Positions 11,701 through 24,036 of a stretch of 64,000 bases of DNA are shown in pieces. The position numbers and the translations under genes are program-made. Location: contig JARZZO010000016.1 of assembly GCA_030544215.1 (NCBI GenBank), positions 31,642,001 through 31,706,000 on the forward strand, read 5' to 3'. The notes beneath the pieces are model-generated. The model saw nothing but the letters and a program-made list of their open reading frames with translations, was not told the DNA's origin and ran no database searches. The DNA comes from Zantedeschia hybrid cultivar (taxonomy: Eukaryota > Streptophyta > Magnoliopsida > Alismatales > Araceae). Position 1 is the stretch's first letter. Each line of letters starts with the position of its first letter.

Positions 11701-13908
11701 TTGCAAGAAGGTTAAAGGCATCACCAATGCAGTTTGCTTTCAGAAGATCACAGGGGTTCTCGGGAGGTATTTTAATGGTCTGGAAGAGTCTGAAATGGAA
11801 AGGAGATCTTCTCTGTTGGAGAACATTCCATTACAGTCAAATTTTCTCCAATTGGTTCCACTGAGAGTTGGATGGTGTCGGGTGTGTATGGCCCTTATCA
11901 GGACCAGCAGCGCAGAGTTCTATGGCAAGAATTGTTAGAATGTAAACAGAAATCCTCTTTCCCGTGGTGCATTCTTGGAGATTTCAATGAGATTAGAAAA
12001 TTATCTGATAGAAATAAAAGAGGCAGTGTGACAATAGGCATGAAAGATTTTAATGAATGGGTAGAAGAAGCAGAAGTGCATGATCTGAATTTATGTAGTC
12101 AGAAATTCACTTGGAGCAATAACAGAGAGATGCCAACCATGTCTAAATTAGACAGAGTATTCATTGATAATCTATGAGAGAATATGTTTCCAGCTGCAAC
12201 AGTTTCTGTTCAACCCAGAATGGTTTCTAATCACAATGCATTGGTTGTGGAGTGTCTCAAGCAAGAGCTCACAGATAGGCCTTTCAGATTAGAAAAGATC
12301 TGGTTACAGAATGAAGACTTCAGGAATCTGGTTTGTGATACTTGGAATTCTACTATATCCCTTTTTTCAGCAGCAAGGAGACTAGCTTGTAAATTAAAAA
12401 AGGTTAAACAGGAGATCAAGAAGTGGGCCAATAAATGGAGGCAGGATGGACATGCGAAGATTACTGCTCTACAAGACAGCATTCAACAATTAGAAAGGAA
12501 ATAAGAAGAAAATATTTTATCTTCAGATGAAAAAAATCAAATCGTGCTCTCTTAAAGTTCAATACCATGAGTGGGTCAGAGAAGAAGAGATAAAATGGAG
12601 ACAGAGATCCAGAGAGATGCGGTTGCTAGAAGGTGATATGAATACTAATTTTTTTTTAAAGGTTGCTAATGGGAGGAGAAGATTAAATCATATCGTAATG
12701 ATTAAGGATAACAATGAATGGATTGAAGGGGGAAGCAAAATTGCAGCTGAAGTAATCAAATTTTACAGTAATCTTTTCAAAGCAGAATATAGATGGTACC
12801 CAAAGTGGACTGATCAAAACCCAGTTCAGATTGTACATGAAAAAGTTGATTTCCTGCTAGCAGATGTGACGAAGAAGTTAAACAAGCTGTGTTCAGTTTG
12901 AGGAGTGACAAATGACCTGGACCTGACAGATTCCCTATGTTCTTCTACCAAAACTGTTGGAATTTGCTCAGTTCTGATGTGATTGATACAGTGAAATTTT
13001 GTCTGAAGGAAGGGAAAAGATGTGAATATCTAAATAACACTTTTCTAGTCCTTGTGCCTAAGAAAAGTAAAGCAACAGAGTTAAAAGACTTCTGACACAT
13101 CCGCCTACTCAACGGGTCTTACAAAATAATTGCCAAAATTCTTGCCACCAGAATTAGCTCCTGTTTAGAGGATATCATTGAGCCTAACCTAACCAGTCTG
13201 CTTTCATCCCAGGCCATAAACTAAATCATGCTTTTTTTATCGCCCATGAACTGCTTTTCACAATGAAGACTAGCAGAAGAAAAATAGTGGCTTGTAAAAT
13301 AGACTTCAACAAGGCTTATGATAGGGTTCATGGCAGTGCTTATGGAATATAATGAGAAGTCAAAATTTTCCTGAACATCTGATAAAGATTTTGATGAATT
13401 GCCTTACTACTGCTAAATTCTCACTTATTATTAATGGGAATGTTCATGGTCAGTTTGACAGCTCAAGGGGATTGAGACAGGGTGATCCCCTTTCATCTCT
13501 CTTGTTTGTTATTGTTGCAAATACTCTGAGCAAGTTATGTGCTGTTGCTGAAAGTCAAGGTTGGCTCAAGGCTGTTAAGTTGTGTGGGACTTCTATTAGC
13601 ATCTCTCACTTGCAATACGCTGATGATACTTTGATTTTCTTAGGAGGAAAAGAACAAATGAGGAATTTGTTATTCATCCTAACAGTGTTGGAAAGTATAT
13701 CAGGCCTCCAAATAAATTTTGGCAAAACCTCGATCATTGGCATTAATCTTCCAGAAGAAGAAACAGTAGAATGTGCTGAAATGCTGGGGTGTCAGAAGGA
13801 AAATCTGCCAATAAAGTACCTGGGATTTCCTCTTCATTTCAAACGTATCAGAAATTCAGATTGGCAGCCATTAACTTTGAGAATGCAAAGAAAATTGTCA
13901 TCTTGGAA

Positions 13909-14020
13909 CAAGGAATTCCGGCTCGGGTCGGGACCGGGAATCGGGACCCGGCGATCCCGACCCGACCCGATCCGATCCAGACTCAGTCCGGCCGGTCCGA
14001 CTCGGCCGGATTTTTTTAAA
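13909..14020. repeat. hAT subterminal GC-rich repeats, transposase 3' side
   Basis: Directly inside the terminus, reiterated short words GGTCGGGACCGGG, GACCCG, CCGATCC and CCGGCCGG overlap in both orientations. hAT transposases usually bind clustered short subterminal motifs, so this is the expected location for such sites. The function is inferred. Confidence 0.55.
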
Positions 14021-14255
14021 AAAAAAAAAAATCAGAAAAAATAGAAAACATTAGAAAAAAATAAGGAAAAAATCAGAAAAAATTAAAAAAAATCAGAAAA
14101 AATTGCATACATATTATTCAATTGATGTACAATAAGAATGAATGCAATTCATGTACATCCATAAAAAATAAACATTAAAGACAACTAACTAACTAATAAT
14201 TTTTGTTGTGCATTAATTAAAAAAGATATTGTTGTTGAAAAATACCTTAGAAAGA

Positions 14256-14732
14256 TCACATTTGTGATCCTTCATCATCCGGTTCATAAGTTTGAGCAGG
14301 TGGGCCATAATCTGCCGGTGCATATCCATAGCCAAACAAGGAACTAGCGAGGTCTTCGAATCCTCTTTGAATACCTCTAGGTGTGTAAGCTTGTTGGCTT
14401 GAACTTTCTCCTGATTGTATTGGAGGGACAAAAATGCCGTACTTTATAGGTGGAGGTCCAGAGTACCCTTCAGTACTGCTGCTGATGTCTGAATATGGCA
14501 GTGTAGGGGGATGAAAAATGGGCGGATAAGAAGGTGCATCTTCCCATGGTGGGCCAATCACATCCTGCCTGTCTCTGTTGGCCTTCAAATCCCCTTTGTT
14601 GTCCTTGTCTCTGACCTTGAGTTCCTTCAGAATGACTCGGAGGTGCGGAGTAATCATCGTATCCTGTGTAACTGCTCCCAAGTGCAGAACCTCCTGATAG
14701 TCCAGTAGCAGCAGCGCCATCACCATCACCAT

Positions 14733-14770
<38 letters not shown>

Positions 14771-17700
14771 GTGGAGTCATCACTCCGCACTTGGCTTGTT
14801 TTCCTCAATCGCCTTCTTCTATGCCTGTAGGTTTGTCTTTCTGCCTCGTACATACTGGCCAAGTGAGGTGGTAAAGCTGGGGTGTCCTCAGGTGTCTCTC
14901 CAGTCTGCTGAACTGTCCCTTCTTCTCCTTTTGATGGGTCAACTCGTTGTTTAGACTTTCCTTTTGATTGTTTTCTCTTTTTGCTGCTCGATGACTGCAA
15001 TGAAGGTCCCGCTGGCTCTTTCTCCTTTCTTCTTTGTGGATCCACCTGAGTAGCTGATCTCCTGAGTGCTGGCTGAGAGGCAGAAGTTCTAGCAGTGTCT
15101 TCTAGTGTGGCTGACTTTCGGCGCCTCTGGAGAACTAGTGCACCTCCTTCTTGTGTTGTCTGAAATTCAGGATCTCGAGCAACTACTGCATCTAATTCAC
15201 CTTCTGCCCAACTCCGATCCTGAGGATCAAACTCAGGCTGTGCATCTCTGGCTGCTCTGCTCTCCACCCAAGAATGCAGTGGGTGTTCTTCATCTAACAG
15301 TTCATCAATATCAATCTGATGTACAGGCTCATCAACTGGTCTGCCAGCAAACTCCATGAATCTCTGTCTTTCAAGCCTCTGTCTTTCCTGAATCTGCTTG
15401 ATTTTTAGACACATGTTGTAGTGACAGTACACCAACTTCTCCAGCCTAAAAACCCCCAATCTGTTACGAACCTTCGTGTGAATGAGACTGAATGTACTCC
15501 AGTTTCTTTCACATTGACTGGAAGAAGTTGTTTGACTGAGTACTCGCACTGCAACATACGCCAAAGGATTTGTGGCAGCTTGTCTGTAATTAATCTGGAT
15601 CCACCATTCAGCTGTTCAAAAAAAAAAAGAAGACGACGATATCAATAATCATAAATGCCAATCATTAAATTTAATATTTGACTATTTATTATGTAATTCA
15701 CCTGGAGTTGTCCTCGTTACTGCAGTCCTGACGTCATCATCTCCATAAATGCCAATCTTCAATTTAAATCTCTCCATCTACAAAATAAATATAAATAACA
15801 TAAGTTAATGATAGACGCATGCATTTTCATAAACTCCTACTTTGTACGTTACCTCTGCTAAGGCATCTATCCTTTCATTCGTATTCCTTGATATTCTAGT
15901 AATCACATTAGTTGTGCCTCGAAGGACCTCTCCGTCATTATGCACGCTCTCACTATACTGATATCTTGGGTTGAAAAAGTATCCTGCATATAAATTGAAT
16001 ATTAATTAGTTATAAAATTAAATGTGAACAAAATTAATAACATAAAATCAACTTAAATAGATGAAGAATAAAACCAGCAGCATGAAGATCATGATGAAGA
16101 GTCGACTCCCATCTATTATCGATGATCCTCCACCATTTGTCATGAGAAGTAGGAAGGCTTTCGCTCAATTGCTCCTTTGCTCTATCCATGGCCTCATACA
16201 AATATCCCATGTCATTTTTGTCATCTCCATCAACTAACCTCAGAACACGTACCAGAGGCTCAACCACTTTCAGATCGCGAGAAACCTTATCCCAAAAACT
16301 TCTCTCCCCAACTAGCGATTGCACTGCCAATGCAACTTCTCTAGCATCGGCTCTCAGTGTCCCTATATGTGCCAGAAACTCGTCAGAGTGGACTAACTGG
16401 GCCAACTGATGCTTGTATTTACTCAGGCTCTCTAAAGAAATGAAGTTGGATGCAAATCTAGTAGGGCCAGCACGAAGAAGATCCCGTCCACCTGTATATT
16501 CTCTCATCATATGTAAGATCCTGTTGTGATTATAAATAAATCCCGTGATCATCTGAGCATGTTGTACCACCTCAGCAACAAAATGATCTCTACCTATGTC
16601 CTCCATCATCAAGTCAATAGAATGTGCTGCACAAGGCACCCAGTACAAATGGTGTCTCTTCTGCATCAACAAATTACCGGCTGCTTTATAGCTTGCTTCG
16701 TTGTCAGTGACTATCTGCACAACATTTTCTTCACCAATTTCCTCTACCACGTCATCCATTAGCCTGTATAAATAATTAACATTCTTTATTCTGTTTGAGG
16801 CATCCACAGACTTCAAAAAAATAGTGCCATCGCTGCAATACACAAGAAAATTAATCATGGATCTTCTTGTGGTCCCTGTCCAACCATCACACATGATGGT
16901 ACAACCACGCTCCCTCCACACATTTTTGAAGTTGTCGACCCATACCTTCAAGTCATTATACTCTTCTTCAAGCCCAACATCATAAATGTAGCGAGCTGTG
17001 GGGGCCTTTACACCAGGTCCAGCATTTGCAATTGCATCCACCATCGTCTGAAAATATGGACTAGATGCGGCATGTGCTGGCACACCTGCATGTAAAAACC
17101 ATTTCACAATTCCTTTCAAGGCATTTTTTGCTGATGCCTTGACTCCTTTTAATGCTTATTTGATTCCAGGCTGTCTGGCAGACCTTGATCTGTACAAAAA
17201 TTGGTCCATAGGACCGCGTGCCACATCTGATGTCCGTCCACAACTCAATATAGAACTAGCAGTCCTGCGACCAGAAGAACCCCTAGGAACGAATATCCCA
17301 GGCTGAGAAGCAGCAGGCATTGATCCACCTGATGATCCTATGCCTCTTCGCCGGTCCTCATCTTTTCTATTTGTCCGCAAACTGGCACGAACAGCTCTGG
17401 TGTACTCTGCATCAGGGTCATCTGGATCTTCCTCATCCTCCTCCTCCTCCTCATCATCATCTAAATTGATCGGGCGCTGAACAGGTAGACTATAATCCCT
17501 TCGTCTCTGGCGCCCTAATATCTCATCTTGCAAATCCATGTGTTGTTGAGATGATAAATCTTTGTATGCCTTTTTACCCATCATATAAGCCCTCATTTCC
17601 TTCTTCAAGTCCAGCGGGACTGACTCACATCTACTGACATCTCCTGATATGCCAGCAAGATGATTTTTTAGGCGATAGATGCCACCACCCATCTCCTTTC

Positions 17701-17800
17701 CACACCAGTTGCATTTGACCCTCCTCCTAACACTGTCCACTAGTGTGCAATGCTGCCAACCAGGATCAGCACCATGTTGCTCCACATCCTGTTCTGCCAT
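14256..17800 (-). pseudogene. hAT transposase gene, four exons, two lesions
   Basis: Exon 1 (17800-16075) starts with MAEQDVEQ and a BED-type zinc finger (CNWCGKEMGGGIYRLKNHLA). The DUF659 region follows (CDGWTGTTRRS, then VTDNEASYKAAG and CAAHSIDLMMED). Exon 2 (15983-15853) begins by completing AGYFFNPRYQYSE. Exon 3 is 15777-15702. Exon 4 (15611-14256) has the hAT C-terminal dimerisation motif SSQCERNWSTFSLIHTKVRN, then a charged, low-complexity tail including a run of Asp encoded by (ATC)n. All three introns have GT/AG ends and the phases agree (1, 0, 1). Lesions: one in-frame TAA at 17156-17158 and one frameshift near 14580. The transposase would cut and paste the element in the nucleus. 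Nearly intact. Confidence 0.88.
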
Positions 17801-17834
17801 ATTCCTGCATAACATAAAAACACAAAAATGCAAT

Positions 17835-18690
17835 CAGGTTCTAACAAGTTCAATTGAGTGGTTGGCAGACTCAATTGAACCTTAATCACACTAATCATAC
17901 AAAAGCCCCAATTTTTAACACTTAATTAGGGTTAATTTTAACTAATTAACGCTAATAACAGACAATTAATACAAAAAAATGCACATTTATGTCCTAACAA
18001 GTTCAATTGAGTGGTTGGCACACTCAATTGAACCTTAATCACGCTAATCATATAAAAGCCCCAATTTTTAACTCCTAATTAGGGTTAATTTTAACTAATT
18101 AACGCTAATAACATGCAATTAATGCAAAAAAATGCACATTTATGTCCTAACAAGTTCAATTGAGTGGTTGGCACACTCAATTGAACCTTAATCACGCTAA
18201 TCATATAAAAGCCCCAATTTTTAACTCCTAATTAGGGTTAATTTTAACTAATTAACGCTAATAACATGCAATTAATGCAAAAAAATGCACATTTATGTCC
18301 TAACAAGTTCAATTGAGTGGTTGGCACACTCAATTGAACCTTAATCACGCTAATCATATAAAAGCCCTAATTTTTAACTCCTAATTAGGGTTAATTTTAA
18401 CTAATTAACGCTAATAACATGCAATTAATGCAAAAAAATGCACATTTATGTCCTAACAAGTTCAATTGAGTGGTTGGCACACTCAATTGAACCTTAATCA
18501 CACTAATCATACAAAAGCCCTAATTTTTAACCCCTAATTAGGGTTAATTTTAACTAATTAACGCTAATAACATGCAATTAATGCAAAAAAATGCACATTT
18601 ATGTCCTAACAAGTTCAATTGAGTGGTTGGCACACTCAATTGAACCTTAATTACACTAATCATACAAAAGCCCTAATTTTTAACCCCTAA
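17835..18690 (-). repeat. Six-copy 153-bp tandem array upstream of hAT transposase
   Basis: Units start with CAAGTTCAATTGAG at about 17845, 17997, 18151, 18304, 18457 and 18610, a 152-154 bp period. The middle copies are nearly identical. Every unit has TTCAATTGAGTG, a 7-base loop GTTGGCA, and CACTCAATTGAA: a perfect 12-bp inverted repeat (the first unit has one mismatch). Every unit also has a telo-box-like ACCCTAAT on the minus strand. The array starts about 35 bp upstream of the transposase ATG, so it occupies the promoter/5' UTR. Confidence 0.95.
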
Positions 18691-19388
18691 TTAGGGCTAA
18701 TTTTGAGAATTTTGTCTAATCAACATGCTAAAATTTTTTTCAACCTAAATATTAAGAGATCTACACAATCATACATCATTTCTAATTTTTTTAGAATTTT
18801 AAAAAATTAATTCGAAATATACCTAAACTCGGATCGGAATGCGAACAAAAAATCCGACGTCGAGGGTGGCGGTGACGGCGACCACAGCGGCGGCGGCGGC
18901 TCCCGAACGGCCGGCCGACGATGACGGGATGAAAATCCCCTCCTTTTGCTCGATATCTCAAAAAAAAATAGAAAAGAGAGAGAAAAAGAGAGAGAGAGAG
19001 AGAGAGGGCCGGTGGCGGAGGGCCGGCGGCGGCGGGGGGGCCGGCGGCGAGCCGGGGAGGGGCTAGGGAGTGGGGAAGGGCCGGGCGCCAGCAGCAGAAA
19101 CGCTGCTGGCGTCTGGTTCCCGATCCCCCCTTAAGGGGGAGATCGGGACCGGCCCGAACCGGACCAGATCGGGTCCGGACCGGCCGATCTGGCCGATCTG
19201 GCCTGTCCGGACCCGATCTGGCCGGTCCGGATCCGATTTGGTCCGGTTCGGGCCGATTTCTGCCGTTTTTTTTTTTTTTTAAATCGGTGGGGGGAACAGT
19301 AATTTCCCCCCCAACTCGGCTCGGAACCCGCCGATTCCGACTTGAATCGGCCGATTCGAATTGGAATCGGCCGATTCCGCAATCCATG
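18691..19388. repeat. hAT 5' end: spacer and subterminal repeats
   Basis: 18691-18830 is AT-rich spacer. 18840-19130 is GC-rich with a (GA)n tract near 18980-19005. 19130-19388 is packed with GGTCCGG, GATCGGG, GATCTGGCC and CGGCCGATTC words in direct and inverted order, mirroring the other terminus. ORFs read through this part are low-complexity and not genes. Clustered words match the expected transposase-binding zone. Confidence 0.6.
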
Positions 19389-20696
19389 TCTTGGAAGGCT
19401 AAACAGTTGTCTTTGGGAGGTAGACTGATTTTACTTAACTCAGTGTTAAGCTCAATCCCTCTACACTATATGTCAGTTTTCATCATGCCTCAAGGAGTGA
19501 GAAAGGAGATAGACAGAATTCGAAGAAGATTTTAATGGGGAGGGTCTAATGACAGTGCAAGGAAAATTTCTTTAGTTAACTGGGAGAAGATTTGCAGAGA
19601 TCTTAAGGATGGAGGACTAGGAGCCAGAAATTTTCATACTATGAACCTAGCAGTGCTGGGTAGATGGCTGTGGGATCTATTATCTGATGAAACAGCACTT
19701 TGGAAGAAAATCATTTCTCAAAAACATTATGAGAATAGAGGAAAATTTTATTACCACACATCCAATAGTTCTATGATGTCTCCACTCTGGAAAGACATTC
19801 TTAAGACTGCACAGTATGTTGAGAAGGGAATTCTGTACAAACCGGGTCTTGGTGATAACATTTTCTTTTGGCATGACAAATGGGCAGATAAACAACTTTT
19901 GAGTGAGAAATTTCCTCTTATTTTCAATCTGGCATCTGTGAAGTGGGCTACAGTCAGAGACTGTTACATCCAAGAAGGTGCTCATATCCAATGGATGATT
20001 GTTTTGAGAAGAGCTTTAAAAGATGATGATGTTGAAGAGTATTTGAACCTCATTCAGTTTCTGTAGAGGATAAAATTGCAGACAGATAAAAAAGATCAAG
20101 TTATGTGGATAAAATGGGCTGCAAATGCTGACACTACCTGCTCACTTTGTGGCATTCTGGCAGAAGACACAGACCATCTGTTCATTCAGTGTTTATTTAG
20201 CAGAAAAGTATGGCAAGTTATCAATAAAACACTGCATTCATTGCAACTTCCATAACATTGAAGATATGTCTACAATGTTCAGGAAGCTAAGAGCACAAGC
20301 CACTAACAAAACCAGGAGCAAAGTCTTGTCTATTATCCCACATGCAGTATATTGGAGCATCTGGAAGGAGCGAAATGATGCAATTTTTCGGGGAAGTAAG
20401 CCTTACACAGAGAACATTTGCCTCAAAACCATTCACTACATCTTTCTTTGGAGTAGATTTTTGCTCAAGATTTCCGTTGTTAGTTTGAGAAGAGAGTTCA
20501 CCTGTCTGATTTTTTTTTTTTTTTTCCTTTTCTTTAGGATAGGTACCTCACCTATCCTATTTTGATTGTACCCCCTCTATTTATGATTCAATAAAATTGG
20601 TGGTACAATGCACTACTTTCTATAAAAAAAAATGTTTTTTTCCTCTTGTTCTTTTCTATTTTGTTGGTTTGTTTTGGAATCCAGAAGAAGAGGAGA

Positions 20697-20810
20697 TGGT
20701 GAAGAAGAGAGGGAGGATGGATAGCGGTGGTGCTGCCTCTCTGGGTCTCCCTCAGGCTTCAGCCTTCCTCTCTGACAAGGAAAACCCTGCTGATCATCTC
20801 TCTATAAAGG
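20697..20810 (+). pseudogene. Candidate first exon, unidentified host gene
   Basis: An ATG opens MVKKRGRMDSGGAASLGL and stays open to an ATAAAG|GTGACA donor at about 20810. The matching Y2 stretch (24447 onward) starts MVKRGRMHSSDAASLGL but is shifted out of frame by deletions. Conservation of the ATG and the basic N-terminus between the copies suggests a former first coding exon. I do not recognise the protein. Confidence 0.35.
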
Positions 20811-21378
20811 TGACATTTAATGCAAGCAAGTGAACATGGGTTTTTTTCACTCCTTTTTCTTCTGCGTCTTTTCTGGTTATTTGATGGATCTAGAGAAGCC
20901 CTAGCTGTTGTCATATTGATGATTGTCTTATCATTTACCTTATGTTAGGTTTATGTTTTAGAAATAAACGGATGACTGAGAACTTCTTAATCTCTAATGC
21001 CATGTTTTTTAGAAAGGTTATGAAATTGATGCACTTTATTAATTTTATGAATTTAAATGTTGTTTGTTTATCTTGCAGGGAAGACTCATTTATGAAGTTG
21101 AATCTTGAGGACTTCATCGCTAGTTGTGAGAAAAAAAAAGGAATCTGATTTGACTCTGGGGGGACGCATCTGAGTAAGGCTTAACAAAACTTTGTGGGAT
21201 AGATATAAATAAGTATTTTTTTTTCTATTCCCATGATAGTCATCTAGGCACATAAGCTATTTTTTGGATTACTGCAAGTGTAAATGTGTGGTCTTTTTCT
21301 TTAGGTAGATCTTCACATCTGTTTTTGCAATCTTGTGATGTTGTAACCTGAGCTTCATTTTTTCCCCATTTTGAGCAG

Positions 21379-21513
21379 TATGACATTGTCCCTAAATTTG
21401 GTGTTCCTACAAATGTTGTGGTTAATTTAGTTGAGGAAGCTGAAGCCTTGATGTGGTCATATGGGAAGTTGGGTTACTTTCTCTGCAACATGAAATACAC
21501 TTTTTACATGAAG
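21379..21513 (+). pseudogene. Candidate 45-codon internal exon, unidentified
   Basis: Acceptor TTGAGCAG, 135 nt open in phase 0 (starting YDIVPKFGVPTNVVVNLVEE, ending with FYMK), then donor AAG|GTGAGC. Length divisible by three, clean splice signals and protein-like composition support a real exon. The Y2 copy near 25313 begins YDIVPKFDVPT but loses the frame. I cannot name the family. Confidence 0.45.
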
Positions 21514-22335
21514 GTGAGCAAAGTGAAAAGAAATCATCTTCGGACATAGAGATAAACATCAGTTCTTCTCTTAGAATAATTGGCGTGCATATATTTGAAC
21601 ATTGATATTAGAAATGGAGAAAAATTGGATGAGACAAGAATGTCTATTATTTAATAAACATACAACTAGCCATTCAAGTCGAAAATCCTTTTATGCACTT
21701 GGCTTTTGTGATGAAAACCCGACAGTGAAGACACTCCATACATATGAATGTCCAAGGTTACCAGGTCTTGCGAACTTCCACCTCATTTTCTTCTTATTCT
21801 GCTATATGTCTGTTTTCGAGGTGGCTTAAATTTGTTTTGAAAGAATGTTAGAATGCTAATGAAAGGATTTCATGTTTCTAGGTAGCCTGAGCTTTGTTTC
21901 TTAACCTGCTTCCTTGTCTAATTTCAAGATACCGATTGATTTTTTTTCTAAAAGTGATGGATTGTGAAATGACTTACAATTTTTTTTTTCCTGGATTGAG
22001 GATGTTTCTGTTGTAGTCCAAGGAGAGGTTATTCATTTTTTATTTTAGATTCTTCCTCAATTAATTCTTCCAAGTCATGGAGAGTTTTATTTGATTATCC
22101 TATTTACGATCCTTGCTCACTCCACTTTCACTTTCCTAGTTATAGATGCTTTTCTGTCCTTTCAATGTGGATAAGGTTACAGCCATCTTATGCAGACAAT
22201 ATATTGAATGAAGCCCTAAACAAGGGTCGGGGAATAGAGGTACTGTGCTACTTCTTTTCCGTAAAACAAAGTTCATGAAACTGGCCTATTATTTGCTGTG
22301 TACATGTTCCTCTCCATGCTTATGTCCATGGACCC

Positions 22336-22860
22336 TAAAGGCCATAAGTTATTTATGACTGACTTCCTTTCTCTTATATATCTTTGAGCATATACTAATG
22401 GTAGCATCAAGATTGACCAAAGTTAAGTATTGGCAACACTTGGGATAATAGCACCGATCATGAAAGTGAGGGATTGTGAAATGACTTGCAGTTCCTTTTT
22501 TTCTTTTTCTTCTTGAATTGAGGATGTTCCTGTAGTATTCTGAGGAAAAATTATTCATTGTTTACTTTGGATTCTTCCTCAATTAATTCTTCCAAGTCAT
22601 TGAGAGTTTTATTTGATTATCCTATTTACAATCCTTTCTCACTCCACTTTCACTTTCCAAGATATAGGTGATTTCTGTCCTTGCAATGTGGACAAGGTTA
22701 CAACCATCTTACGCAACCAATATGTTGAATGGAGCCCTAAACACAAGCCCCTGCAAATAGAGGTATAATACCACTTCTTTTCGGTGAAACAAGTTCATGA
22801 AGCTGCCCTGTTATTGCCATGTACATGTTCCTTTTCATTCTTAAGTTATGGACCCTCAAC
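22336..22860 (+). repeat. Internally deleted third Y copy
   Basis: Its start resembles 10732 onward (TCCTTGAGCATATCCTAAAGG-type sequence). Within about 120 bp it jumps to the end part of Y (GGGATTGTGAAATGACTT...). It retains the last exon-like piece. Confidence 0.65.
22668..22762 (+). pseudogene. Candidate exon, open only in this Y copy
   Basis: Acceptor AAGATATAG, then 95 nt open (beginning DFCPCNVDKVTTILRNQYVE), and donor GAG|GTATAA. The Y1 counterpart (about 22150-22240) has a TGA, and the Y2 counterpart (about 26090-26150) is degraded. The exon may follow the 21379-21513 type exon in an ancestral gene. Unidentified. Confidence 0.4.
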
Positions 22861-23996
22861 ACCATTAGTTATTTATAACTTTCTTACTTTCTCATGTATG
22901 TCCTTGTCAAGATTGACCAAGTGTTAAACATTGGCAACACGCATAAATTCCTTTTTGATATGCTCATTGTTCCCTAGAGACATTGTTTGTGTATGTACAC
23001 AATATTGCTTATGGCATAGATCATTTTAGTGTGTGCTTACTACCCATTTATGAAAAGGTTAGCAGATATCATGTTGTTTGGCAGTTTTTTGTAATTTAAA
23101 AACCAAAAACATTATGTAGAATTTGTTTGTGATCTCCTAAGAAATATCATATATGTTGAAGCAAAGAAAGCATAAACCAAATTCATTGTTTACCATGAAA
23201 ACATTGCAACGTTATTACATTGTATCTTGTGTATGTATTCATTGTCCTGGCTGTTGTCATATTGACCGTTCAGATTGGTGAGGAGTGTACAGGGTGGTTA
23301 GATGGAGGAGCTGGAGATGCACAGGAGAGATCGCAGTGCTGCCCATCATGAGCGGCATCTCGTTCTTCGGCTTTTCAATCAGCCACCTATAGTTGTAGGG
23401 AGTGGTCATCATGGAAGACAAGATCGGCCAGGATCGGCCGATTTGGATCGGGATCGGTCGGTGCCGATTCAGCCTAAATCGGCCGATCCTGGCCAATTTG
23501 GGCCACTTTCGGTCGATTCTAGCCGATCTAGATCGGGATCGATGGGTCCCGATCCGGCCGGCCGATTCGATCTAGAATTCATGAGATGGGAGCTGAGGGT
23601 TCATCCATTCAAGATTCCCTTAGGAGTAGGAACACAGAGGGGGAGCACTTTTGGGAGCGATGCAAAATGAATAAATCCTGCTATTGCCAATGAAGCTGCT
23701 AGAGAGAGGGAGAACTTACTAGGACAACAACTGCTGCCAGCGATGGAACAACCACAGCAGAGTTGGTGAGGCGGGCTAGGGCAATGGCGATCTCTTGGCA
23801 TTGTCATCCCTTTTGTAGGTGCCAGTTTGATAATGGTGATGGATTTCTTATGGGTGCTACAATGGTGATGAATCTCTGGTGGTTGGGGCTAAGGTGATCT
23901 TATAGATGGGGGTCTGCGCCTTTGACAGTAGATGGGACAACAACGGTGGTGAAGCAGATCCTCTCTTTCTCTGCTTTTCTCACCCTCTCTCGTAGG

Positions 23997-24036
<40 letters not shown>

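Larger units (their letters stand above)
13909..19388 (-). mobile_element. hAT-superfamily DNA transposon, near complete
   Basis: A 5480 bp element inserted in LINE ORF2. An 8-bp target duplication TCTTGGAA flanks it at 13901-13908 and 19389-19396, and removing one copy joins the LINE codons for LSSWN/KAKQL. The ends form imperfect terminal inverted repeats: CAAGGAATTCCGG at 13909 and, read inward from 19388, CATGGATTGCGGAA. Eight-base duplications and CA-GG termini are hAT hallmarks. It carries a minus-strand transposase gene, GC-rich subterminal repeats at both ends and a 153-bp tandem array in front of the gene. Confidence 0.93.
11760..20480 (+). pseudogene. LINE ORF2 remnant, interrupted
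   Basis: Endonuclease part at 11760-12500: VSGVYGPYQDQQ, CILGDFNEI and VSNHNALVV. The usual SDH catalytic motif is SNH, a lost aspartate. Reverse transcriptase at 12527-13908 includes GLRQGDPLSSLLF and YADDTLIF (13617-13640). After the hAT insertion the frame resumes with SWKAKQLSLGGRL at 19388 and continues to a zf-RVT-like end (ADTTCSLCGILAED near 20130). Several stops and frameshifts (about 12175, 12500, 12900, 13095, 19533, 20064) make it non-functional. It is more decayed than the other LINE copy. Confidence 0.85.
11701..20634 (+). mobile_element. L1-type LINE, 5'-truncated, split by hAT
   Basis: About 3.45 kb of LINE sequence in two pieces, 11701-13908 and 19389-20634, around a hAT transposon. 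It belongs to the same family as the LINE at 4197-9896: shared protein sequence and the same 3' end (AATAAAATTGGTGGTACAAT, then a short A run near 20625-20633). Homology begins inside the endonuclease domain, so ORF1 and the N-terminal third of the endonuclease are missing, as expected for 5' truncation during insertion. The target duplication is unclear; AATGT on both sides is the best guess. Confidence 0.9.
20640..22335 (+). repeat. Segmental duplication Y1, right part
   Basis: After the LINE, sequence resumes that is similar to 24380-26140 of Y2. It contains exon-like pieces at 20697-20810 and 21379-21513 and a decayed one near 22150-22240. Between them lie AT-rich, intron-like stretches without other features. 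Confidence 0.75.

Noticed and set aside
17835..18690. CRISPR-like array
   Set aside because: Units are 153 bp and repeat in full with no variable spacers; the context is a plant hAT element.
18791..19387. A 198-codon minus-strand ORF and overlapping plus-strand ORFs
   Set aside because: They lie in hAT subterminal GC-rich repeats; frames on both strands are open because of composition.
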